A DNA stretch of 64,000 bases from Paracoccus methylovorus (GTDB taxonomy: Bacteria; Pseudomonadota; Alphaproteobacteria; Rhodobacterales; Rhodobacteraceae), in assembly GCF_016919705.1 (NCBI RefSeq), contig NZ_CP070371.1, positions 1,371,001 to 1,435,000 on the forward strand. Direction: 5' to 3'. Under the pieces are notes generated by a model that made no database searches, was not told the DNA's origin, and worked only from the letters and a program-made list of their open reading frames with translations. Shown piece by piece: positions 27,924 to 35,636 of this stretch. The first letter of the stretch is position 1, and each line of letters starts with the position of its first letter. A program made the translations under genes and the position numbers.

Positions 27924-29309
27924 TCAAATCAGCGGAAGCAAGGGTTCGGCAACGCCGCCCAGCGTTTCGGCGACCAGAGTCAGGCCCCGCCGCAGTTCGT
28001 CCGTCCCGGTCGAGCCAAGGGCGATTCGCACCGCATCGCGCCGCCCACGCTCGCTCAGCCGGAAGGCGCGGCCGGACGCTATGGCCACCCCGCGTTGGCG
28101 GGCCTGGGCGACGAATTCATCCTCGTCCCGGCCGGGCGGCAGTTCCAGCCAGATGTGCAGGCTTTGCGGATGCGCGCGAAAAGCGGCCGTGCCCAGAACC
28201 TCGCGGGCGATCCGGTGGCGGATGTGCAGGGCCTCGCGTTGCCAGCCGATCAGCCTGTCCACGGTGCCGTCGTTGATCCAATGGCTCAGCAACTCGACCA
28301 TGGCCGGGGTGGCCATCCAGTTCGTCACCAGATGGCGGTTGGCGGTGGCCGAGGCAAGGCGGGCGGGCGAAAGCAGCCATGCGACCCGCAATCCGGGCAG
28401 CGTGGTCTTGGTGAAGCCGTGGATATGCAGCACCCGCTCGGGCGCAAGCACGGCCATGGGCGGCGGCCGGTTCGAGATCATCGCGTTCAGCATGTCGTTT
28501 TCGATGATCAGCAGGTCGTGGCGGCGGGCGATTGCCGCAAGCTCGGCGCGCCGCTCTGCGCTGCTCATGATCGCCATCGGGTTGATGGCCGCCGGCTGCA
28601 TGTAAAGCGCACGCAGGCTGCCTTTGCGGGCCAGATGGTCCAGCGCCTCGGGCACGATACCGTCGTCATCGACCGGCAGCCCTTCCAGATGCAGGCCCAG
28701 GTATTTGCACAACGGCATCAGCAAATGATGCGTCAGCGCGCCAGCAGCCAGCGTATCGCCTGCGGGCACCGCGCTCATCACCGCGGTGGTTATGGCTGAC
28801 GTGGCGCCATCGGTTATGGTGATGTTTTCCGGCGCGGCATCTATGCCGTTGCGGCGCAGCCACTCGGCCGCGATCTGCCGGTGCTGGGGCAGGACCGAGT
28901 TGGGCCGGAACGACAATGCGGCCGGAACGGACAGGTTCTCGGCCACCCAATGCAACCCCTCGCGGAAGGTTTCGACATGCATGCGCTCGGTGACGGGTTT
29001 GAGGATCGACAGATCGACCAGTTCACCCAGCCGCTCGGCCAGATAGGGCGGCGTGTTTTCCGATCCGGCAGGCAGCACGAAAGAGCCGCGACCGACTTCC
29101 CCCACCACGAGGCCGCGGCGGATCAGCTCCTCATAGGCGCGAGAGACGGTCTGAACCGACAACCCCAGATCGTCCGCCAGCCTGCGCTGCGGCGGCAGGC
29201 GGGCGCCGGCGGGCAGCACGCCATCACGGATAGCCCGCGCATATTGTTCCGCCAAAGACAGATATGCCGGGCGATACAGGGCGCTGGAATCGGGGGTCCA
29301 TATTGTCAT
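27924..29309 (-). CDS. enuR: MocR-type regulator of ectoine catabolism EnuR
   Basis: This 461-residue protein has an N-terminal GntR winged helix (YLSLAEQYARAIRDGVLPAG, LGLSVQTVSRAYEELIRRGL) and a C-terminal aminotransferase-like domain. PLP would attach to Lys301 in IHGFTKTTLPGLRVAW. Known EnuR proteins repress ehu/eut/doe genes until N-acetyl-diaminobutyrate or diaminobutyrate binds the PLP. It is transcribed in the same direction, just upstream of ehuA. An inverted repeat over its own start codon suggests self-control. Confidence 0.93.
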   Translation of the reverse strand: MTIWTPDSSALYRPAYLSLAEQYARAIRDGVLPAGARLPPQRRLADDLGLSVQTVSRAYEELIRRGLVVGEVGRGSFVLPAGSENTPPYLAERLGELVDLSILKPVTERMHVETFREGLHWVAENLSVPAALSFRPNSVLPQHRQIAAEWLRRNGIDAAPENITITDGATSAITTAVMSAVPAGDTLAAGALTHHLLMPLCKYLGLHLEGLPVDDDGIVPEALDHLARKGSLRALYMQPAAINPMAIMSSAERRAELAAIARRHDLLIIENDMLNAMISNRPPPMAVLAPERVLHIHGFTKTTLPGLRVAWLLSPARLASATANRHLVTNWMATPAMVELLSHWINDGTVDRLIGWQREALHIRHRIAREVLGTAAFRAHPQSLHIWLELPPGRDEDEFVAQARQRGVAIASGRAFRLSERGRRDAVRIALGSTGTDELRRGLTLVAETLGGVAEPLLPLI

Positions 29310-29328
29310 GGGTTAAGATTAAGACAAT
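29302..29328. promoter_or_regulatory. Inverted repeat over the enuR start codon
   Basis: ATTGTC (29302-29307) and GACAAT (29323-29328) are a perfect 6-base inverted repeat around a 15-base AT-rich spacer, spanning the enuR start and ribosome site. It is a candidate EnuR operator; an exact copy is not visible before ehuA. Confidence 0.45.
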
Positions 29329-29467
29329 CCTGCCCAGAGACAAGAATGTTATGATTTATGCGACCGGCCAGCATCAGTGCGCCGACGCGCCCGAGGCTTG
29401 GATGATCTGGACCAAGTCGCCGACGGGGTATTCGGCAGGAAGCCTGATCTCAGCAACGTTCGTGCGT

Positions 29468-31138
29468 CTAAACGGCGCGCTCCTGAATGCCTGGCCTTTT
29501 GCGTTGTGATCCGAAAGGTCCAAATGGAATTTCCGGAGGCGCAAAACTTTCGGCACTGGCGCGTTCCCAGCGGTCGTACCAGTCGGCCAACTCGGGATAT
29601 TCATCATCCGCCAGTAGAAAGCCGTCGGGAAGGTAGGGATAAACCTCATTCCCGTCCAGAAAAACGCTGTCTTTCTGACGAAACATGAAGTGATAAGGCA
29701 TGAAGTCGCGTGGATCGCTCAGGCCGGCGGCACCGGCGATCTCGGCCAGAGCACGCATGGTGTTGCGGTGAAACCTCGCCACGCGCTCGCTTTTATCGGC
29801 CACGTCCAGCGCCTTCTGGCGCGTTTGGTCCTGCGTGGCGATGCCCACGGGGCATTTGTTGGTATGGCAGGACTGTGCCTGGATGCAGCCGATGGCAAAC
29901 ATGAAGCCACGTCCGGAATTGCACCAGTCGGCGCCAAGAGCAAATGCGCGGGCAATGTCATAGGCCGAGATGATCTTGCCCGCAGCCCCCAGCCTGATCT
30001 GATCGCGCAGGCCCGCACCCCGTAACGCGTTATGCACGAAGGTCAGCCCCTCCAGCATTGGCATGCCGACGCGATTGGCGAATTCGACCGGCGCGGCCCC
30101 GGTTCCCCCCTCGGCCCCGTCGATGACGATGAAATCAGGCAGGATGCCGGTTTTCAGCATAGCCTTGATGATGCTGAGGAATTCGCGCCGATGCCCGATG
30201 CACAGCTTAAAGCCGATGGGTTTGCCATTGGACAGCGCGCGTAGCTCTCCCACGAACTCAATCAGCCCGATGGGCGTTGAAAACGTGCTATGCGCGGGTG
30301 GAGAGATGCAATCCACGCCCATCGGGATACCACGTGCCTCGGCGATTTCAGCCGAGATCTTGGAAGCAGGCAACATCCCGCCGTGACCGGGTTTGGCGCC
30401 TTGGCTCAGCTTGATCTCGATCATCTTGATCTGCGGATCGGCCGAGGTTTTCGCGAATTTCTCGCGCGAAAAGCTGCCGTCGTCGTTACGGCACCCGAAA
30501 TAACCCGAGGCCACTTGATAGATCAGGTCGCCGCCGCCATCGCGGTGATAGCGGCTGATCCCGCCCTCGCCGGTGTCATGCGCAAAGCCGCCCTTCTTCG
30601 CCCCCTTGTTCAGCGCCAGGATCGCATTGCCCGACAGCGCACCAAAGCTCATGGCCGAGATGTTGTAGAGGCTGGCGTCATAGGGCTGCCGGCAATCCTT
30701 GCCGCCGATGTGGACCCTGAAGTCCGAATCCGGGATATGCATGGGCGTCGCCGAATGGGTCAGCCAAGAATAGCCCGAACTGTAGACGTTCTCGATGGTG
30801 CCAAAGGGGCGCTTGTCCTCGGCCCCCTTGGCGCGCTGATAGACAAGGGCGCGGGCCTGCCGGCTGAAGGGCAGTTCGTCCTGATCGCCCTCGATCATGT
30901 ATTGGCGGATCTCGGGGCGGAAGTTCTCGATCAGAAAGCGGATATGCCCAATCACCGGGTAGTTGCGCAAAATCGCATGGCGGGTCTGCATCAGGTCATG
31001 AATCCCAAGCAGCGCCAGCGGCACCAGCAACACAGCGACAAGGCTGAACCAAGGGGAAATCAAAAAGATGGCAGCCAGCGACAGGATTGCCGCCAGAACA
31101 ACAAGGGAAAAGATGGTGTAACGGGGTGGGATGATCAT
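29468..31138 (-). CDS. FMN-binding glutamate synthase-like membrane-anchored protein
   Basis: The 556-residue protein starts with about two hydrophobic segments (MIIPPRYTIFSLVVLAAILS and a second one), then carries the FMN-binding barrel of glutamate synthase large subunit (KIISAYDIARAFALGADWCN and the 3Fe-4S-like cysteines in CIQAQSCHTNKCPVGIATQ). The amidotransferase domain is absent. Stand-alone proteins of this type are widespread; the substrate is unknown. It is divergent from acxR and follows enuR by about 160 bases. Confidence 0.88.
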   Translation of the reverse strand: MIIPPRYTIFSLVVLAAILSLAAIFLISPWFSLVAVLLVPLALLGIHDLMQTRHAILRNYPVIGHIRFLIENFRPEIRQYMIEGDQDELPFSRQARALVYQRAKGAEDKRPFGTIENVYSSGYSWLTHSATPMHIPDSDFRVHIGGKDCRQPYDASLYNISAMSFGALSGNAILALNKGAKKGGFAHDTGEGGISRYHRDGGGDLIYQVASGYFGCRNDDGSFSREKFAKTSADPQIKMIEIKLSQGAKPGHGGMLPASKISAEIAEARGIPMGVDCISPPAHSTFSTPIGLIEFVGELRALSNGKPIGFKLCIGHRREFLSIIKAMLKTGILPDFIVIDGAEGGTGAAPVEFANRVGMPMLEGLTFVHNALRGAGLRDQIRLGAAGKIISAYDIARAFALGADWCNSGRGFMFAIGCIQAQSCHTNKCPVGIATQDQTRQKALDVADKSERVARFHRNTMRALAEIAGAAGLSDPRDFMPYHFMFRQKDSVFLDGNEVYPYLPDGFLLADDEYPELADWYDRWERASAESFAPPEIPFGPFGSQRKRPGIQERAV

Positions 31139-31551
31139 GGTTTTCGTCTTTTGCCCGGCGATAGGGCCGGCGGAGCGGAAGTCCCGGGGTTTGGCGAGTG
31201 AAAGGCGCCCAAGCGGCGTGATAGGCCCGCAATGCCGGCTTGGCCAGTGCCAAGGCAGACTGAACTATTCGCTTTCGGAATAACCCTGCAATGCTTACCT
31301 TCTACCTGTGGGCCGATTGGGAATTTGACGTGGTGCAGACGGCTTCTCCGGCTGGCAGGCGGGCCCGTGCCGGATAACTGCCGTCTGTCCGAACTGTCCG
31401 AAATTCGGACAACAGGTGCGGGGACGGCATTGCGATAATGATTTCTTCAAGACTTGGGTAGCCAGTCAACAGTCTGGCCGACCAAGCCGCGTCCATGCGA
31501 TAGTGCCGCCACCGGATCAAGGGAGGGGTCCGTGGCTGGCGGAGAGGGGGG
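31139..31551. other. Intergenic region between the glutamate-synthase-like gene and acxR
   Basis: These 413 bases separate divergent genes. They hold a half-site TGTCCGAA (31386-31393) and a full palindrome (31395-31411) described separately. I found no protein and no sigma-54 promoter of TGGCAC-N5-TTGC type. Confidence 0.6.
31386..31411. promoter_or_regulatory. Candidate AcxR operator upstream of acxR
   Basis: TGTCCGAA-A-TTCGGACA (31395-31411) is a perfect 8-base inverted repeat, and a further TGTCCGAA half-site precedes it at 31386. A related GTCCGA-N3-TCGGAC lies between acxR and acxA. Repetition at both promoters suggests the binding site of the encoded activator. Confidence 0.6.
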
Positions 31552-33345
31552 ATGCCGAATAGTGTTTCGAAGCAGGATTGGGAAAATTTCCGTGCAATCG
31601 GCCGGGTGCCGAAATCCGCGCGGACAGAGATCGTCGAATCGTGGAAGCGCAGCTCGGGTGTTCTGGCAACCGGGCTGACACGGGCCCCGCTGGCTGACGA
31701 GGCGCAACTGCAACGGGCCCGCGCACAGGCCGGCCGGTTCATGCGGGCTGCCCGTCCGGCATCGCAGAATGCCGGCTATCTTCTTAATCGCTCGGGAAAC
31801 ATGATCCTGCTTTGCGATTCCCAAGGCATGGTGATCGATCAGGTTGGCGATCCCGCGACACTGGAAATGGGCCGCGAAAACCACCTGCATTCAGGTGGCC
31901 GCTGGCTGGAGGAAGATATCGGCACGAATGCAATCGGCATGGCATTGCGAACCGGCATGCCCACGCAGGTCTTCCGCACCGAGCATTTTTCCGAGGAAAT
32001 CCAGCGCTGGTCCTGTTCGGCAACACCCGTCCGCGATCCCGTAACGGATCACATCCTTGGCGTCATCGATGTATCCTGGCCGGCAGAGGCATTGCGTTCG
32101 GACAGCGCCGCGCTGTCTGCCATGTTGGCCATGCAGGCCGAAACGATGCTGCGCCAACTGTTGCTGACGGAACGAGAAAAACTGACAGAGATCGCCAGTC
32201 TTCGCAGGTTGCGGCGCGGCAATACACCGTTGGCGGTGCTGGACCGCTATGGTCTTGGCGTTCTGTCGACCGACAACGCCCAGCAACTGATCGACGACGA
32301 GGCTGCATTTCAGCAACTGCGCGAAACCTTGCCCCAACTTCTGGATCAGCCGGAAGAGCAACTGGTTTCCTCGATCCAGACATTGCTGCCCGGCGTGGAT
32401 CTTGAACTGGTGCGGGACGGAGACAACCGAATCGGCATCCTGCTTAGCAAGCGACAAAGCCGCCCGACGACCACCCAGAACCCGCTGAATCTTGAAACCA
32501 TGGCGCGGGTCGGACAGGTGTTGGCACAGATCTGTTCGCAGGCCGCCCGGCTGGCGCCCATGCAACTGCCGGTCCTGATCGAGGGCGAGACCGGAGCGGG
32601 AAAGGCGACGCTGGCCGAGGCGATCCACCATGCGGGCTCCATGCCCGACCGGCCATTTGTACGGCTGGACTGTTCGCTGCTGACGGCAGAGGGGCTGCGG
32701 CGCGATCTGGCGGATGGGCTGGTCGAGCGGCTTTCGCAGGCGGGGGGAACGCTGCATCTTAAAAGCCCGGCCGGTTGTCCACCCGACGCACAGAAACTGC
32801 TGCTGAACCTTGTTGAGCAGGCGGCGCAGGCGGGCATGCGGCTTGTCACCACCTCGACCCGCTGCCTGTCGGATGAGATGAGGGCGGGTCGTTTTCGCGG
32901 CGATCTGTATTTTCGCATTGCGGTCGCTCGTCTTGACCTGGTGCCGCTGCGCGATCGGCGCGATGAGATCCTGCCGCATCTGCGTGCCATTGTCCGGCAA
33001 AAGACAGCGCCGGGACGCAATCTGAACTTTACCAACTCGGCTCTGACGGCGTTCACCGCCTATGACTGGCCCGGCAACCTGCGCGAAATGACCAATCTGG
33101 TGGAAATGCTGCTGGCCGTCGCATCCAACGGATTGATCGACCATCGCAGCCTGCCCCCAGAATTCCGCCGACCTCCGGCGCGGCACGGCGATACCCTGCG
33201 CGACGCAGAGCGCGCGCAGATCCTTGCGGCAATCGAACAATCGCAGGGCAATATGACCCAGGTCGCACGGCGGCTGGGAATCGCGCGATCGACGCTTTAC
33301 CTGAAGCTCGACGCACTTCGGATCGAGCGGCCGTCCCGGCGCTGA
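31552..33345 (+). CDS. acxR: AcoR-like activator of acetone carboxylase
   Basis: The 597-residue regulator has an N-terminal GAF-like sensing region, a central AAA+ domain and a C-terminal Fis-type helix-turn-helix (NMTQVARRLGIARSTLYLKL). The AAA+ part is unusual. Walker A is GETGAGK (Lys351), but the Walker B/DE position reads GGTLHLKSPAG (from Gly398) instead of GGTLFLDEIG, and the GAFTGA sigma-54 contact loop is missing. It lies upstream of acxABC on the same strand with shared palindromes, so it probably activates them in response to acetone, perhaps without sigma-54. The ATG follows GGAGAGGGGG. Confidence 0.85.
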   Translation: MPNSVSKQDWENFRAIGRVPKSARTEIVESWKRSSGVLATGLTRAPLADEAQLQRARAQAGRFMRAARPASQNAGYLLNRSGNMILLCDSQGMVIDQVGDPATLEMGRENHLHSGGRWLEEDIGTNAIGMALRTGMPTQVFRTEHFSEEIQRWSCSATPVRDPVTDHILGVIDVSWPAEALRSDSAALSAMLAMQAETMLRQLLLTEREKLTEIASLRRLRRGNTPLAVLDRYGLGVLSTDNAQQLIDDEAAFQQLRETLPQLLDQPEEQLVSSIQTLLPGVDLELVRDGDNRIGILLSKRQSRPTTTQNPLNLETMARVGQVLAQICSQAARLAPMQLPVLIEGETGAGKATLAEAIHHAGSMPDRPFVRLDCSLLTAEGLRRDLADGLVERLSQAGGTLHLKSPAGCPPDAQKLLLNLVEQAAQAGMRLVTTSTRCLSDEMRAGRFRGDLYFRIAVARLDLVPLRDRRDEILPHLRAIVRQKTAPGRNLNFTNSALTAFTAYDWPGNLREMTNLVEMLLAVASNGLIDHRSLPPEFRRPPARHGDTLRDAERAQILAAIEQSQGNMTQVARRLGIARSTLYLKLDALRIERPSRR

Positions 33346-33374
33346 ATTCGCGTCCGCAGCATGTCCGTCACCGC

Positions 33375-33389
33375 GTCCGAACATCGGAC
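33375..33389. promoter_or_regulatory. Candidate AcxR operator upstream of acxA
   Basis: GTCCGA-ACA-TCGGAC is a 6-base inverted repeat matching the core of the palindrome before acxR; further TCCG-type half sites lie just upstream. It sits 81 bases before the acxA start, a usual activator distance. Confidence 0.5.
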
Positions 33390-33469
33390 AACCCGGCCGA
33401 TGCGATCGGTTCCATCCTGAAACCCTGCCCGCCCCATCACGGCGGGTCTGGTCAAAGGAGGAGTTTGAC

Positions 33470-35623
33470 GTGCCACTTGACAGAAAGAGCGAACGGTCCG
33501 TTCAGGTGCTCGGCATCGATGCCGGCGGAACGATGACGGACACATTCTTTGTCGATGCGGATGGGGAGTTCGTCGTCGGCAAAGCCCAGTCCACCCCCGA
33601 AAACGAGGCGCTGGGGCTGATCGAATCTTCAAGAGAGGGGCTGGCGGCCTGGGGGCTGAGCCTTGAGGATGCGCTGTCCTCGATCCAGACCGGGGTATAC
33701 TCGGGCACCGCGATGCTGAACCGCGTGGTCCAGCGCAAGGGCCTGCGCTGCGGTCTGATCGTCAATGCGGGGATGGAGGATTTCCACCGCATGGGCCGCG
33801 CCATCCAGGCCTATCTGGGCTTTGCCTATGAAGACCGCATCCACCTGAATACGCATTACTATGATGAACCGTTGGTTCCGCGCCATCTGACGCGGGGCGC
33901 GATGGAGCGCGTCGACATGTTCGGCACGGTCGTCATCCCGTTGCGCGAAGACACCGCCCGGCAGGCCGCGCGCGAGCTGATCGAACAGGATGTCGAAGGC
34001 ATCGTCATCTCGTTGCTGCACAGCTACAAGAACCCCACCCACGAACGCCGCGTGCGCGACATCGTGCTGGAAGAGCTGAAGGCGTCGGGCAAGCAGATCC
34101 CGGTCTTTGCGTCGGTCGACTACTATCCGGTGCGCAAGGAAACCCACCGCACCAATACGACGATTCTAGAGGCTTTCGCGGCCGAACCGTCGCGCCAGAC
34201 ACTGAAAAAGATCTCGTCGGCGTTCAAGGACAACGGGTCGAAATTCGACATGCGCGTTATGGCGACCCACGGCGGCACCATCAGTTGGAAGGCCAAGGAA
34301 CTGGCGCGGACCATCGTCTCTGGTCCGATAGGCGGCGTGATCGGCGCAAAGTATCTTGGTGAAGTGCTGGGCTACAAGAATATCGCCTGCTCGGACATCG
34401 GCGGGACGTCCTTTGATGTGGCGCTCATCACCCAAAGCGAACTGACGATCCGTAACGACCCCGACATGGCACGACTGGTGCTGTCCCTGCCTTTGGTCGC
34501 GATGGATTCGGTGGGTTCCGGCGCCGGCTCATATATCCGGCTGGATCCCTATACCAAGGCCATCAAGCTGGGTCCGGATTCGGCGGGCTATCGGGTCGGC
34601 GTTTGCTGGGCGGAATCGGGGATCGAGACGGTCACGATTTCCGACTGCCATGTCATCCTGGGCTATCTGAACCCGGACAATTTCCTGGGCGGACAGGTCA
34701 AGCTGGACCGTCAACGCGCCTGGGATGCGATGAAGGAACAGATCGCCGATCCGCTTGGCCTGTCGGTCGAAGAGGCGGCGGCTGGTGTCATCGAACTGCT
34801 GGACAGCGAATTGCGCGACTACCTGCGTTCGATGATTTCCGGCAAGGGTTACAGCCCCAGTTCCTTTACCTGCTTCAGCTATGGCGGCGCGGGTCCGGTC
34901 CATACCTATGGCTATACCGAGGGGTTGGGCTTCGAGGATGTCATCGTGCCGGCATGGGCGGCCGGTTTCAGCGCCTTCGGCTGCGCTGCGGCAGATTTCG
35001 AATACCGCTATGACAAGTCGCTGGATATCAACATTCCAGAGGATGCGCCCGACGACGAAAAGGCAGCCGAGGCCAAGTTGCTGGACGATGCCTGGCAGGA
35101 ACTGGCGCAGCGCGTTCTGGAAGAGTTCGAACTGAACGGCTATTCCGCCGATCAGGTCAGGCTGACACCCGGCTATCGGATGCAGTATCGCGGCCAGTTG
35201 AACGATCTGGAAATCGAAAGCCCAATCAAGACAGCCGGCAGGCCAGACGACTGGGACAAGCTGGTGGAAGCGTTCAACGACACCTACGGCCGTGTCTATG
35301 CCGCCTCCGCGCGCTCGCCCGAATTGGGCTACTCGGTCACCGGCGCGATCATGCGCGGCACCGTGCCGATCCCGAAGCCGAAAATCCCGAAAGAGGAAGA
35401 GGGCAGCCCGATCCCGCCCGAAGAGGCGAAACTGGGTACGCGGAAATTCTATCGCCACGGCAAATGGGTCGATGCGCAGCTTTATCAGATGGAAACGCTG
35501 AAACCCGGCAACCGTATCAACGGCCCCGCGATCATCGAATCCGACGCGACCACCTTCGTCGTGCCCGGCGGTTTCGAGACGTTCCTGGACGGCCATCGCC
35601 TGTTCCACCTGAAAGAAGTCTAA
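33470..35623 (+). CDS. acxA: Acetone carboxylase beta subunit
   Basis: This 717-residue subunit belongs to the hydantoinase/oxoprolinase family. It has the N-terminal ASKHA nucleotide site (VLGIDAGGTMTDTFFVDADG) and MATHGGTISWKAKELARTIV with SGPIGGVIGA downstream. Acetone carboxylase turns acetone plus bicarbonate into acetoacetate with ATP to AMP; this subunit is thought to phosphorylate the substrates. It uses a GTG start, supported by AAAGGAGG 7 bases upstream. acxB follows 13 bases after its stop. Confidence 0.94.
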   Translation: MPLDRKSERSVQVLGIDAGGTMTDTFFVDADGEFVVGKAQSTPENEALGLIESSREGLAAWGLSLEDALSSIQTGVYSGTAMLNRVVQRKGLRCGLIVNAGMEDFHRMGRAIQAYLGFAYEDRIHLNTHYYDEPLVPRHLTRGAMERVDMFGTVVIPLREDTARQAARELIEQDVEGIVISLLHSYKNPTHERRVRDIVLEELKASGKQIPVFASVDYYPVRKETHRTNTTILEAFAAEPSRQTLKKISSAFKDNGSKFDMRVMATHGGTISWKAKELARTIVSGPIGGVIGAKYLGEVLGYKNIACSDIGGTSFDVALITQSELTIRNDPDMARLVLSLPLVAMDSVGSGAGSYIRLDPYTKAIKLGPDSAGYRVGVCWAESGIETVTISDCHVILGYLNPDNFLGGQVKLDRQRAWDAMKEQIADPLGLSVEEAAAGVIELLDSELRDYLRSMISGKGYSPSSFTCFSYGGAGPVHTYGYTEGLGFEDVIVPAWAAGFSAFGCAAADFEYRYDKSLDINIPEDAPDDEKAAEAKLLDDAWQELAQRVLEEFELNGYSADQVRLTPGYRMQYRGQLNDLEIESPIKTAGRPDDWDKLVEAFNDTYGRVYAASARSPELGYSVTGAIMRGTVPIPKPKIPKEEEGSPIPPEEAKLGTRKFYRHGKWVDAQLYQMETLKPGNRINGPAIIESDATTFVVPGGFETFLDGHRLFHLKEV

Positions 35624-35636
35624 GGGAGGAAGAACC

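Noticed and set aside
31231..31260. Possible sigma-54 promoter (TTGGCAC) on the minus strand upstream of the glutamate-synthase-like gene
   Set aside because: The -12 GC element at the right distance is absent.
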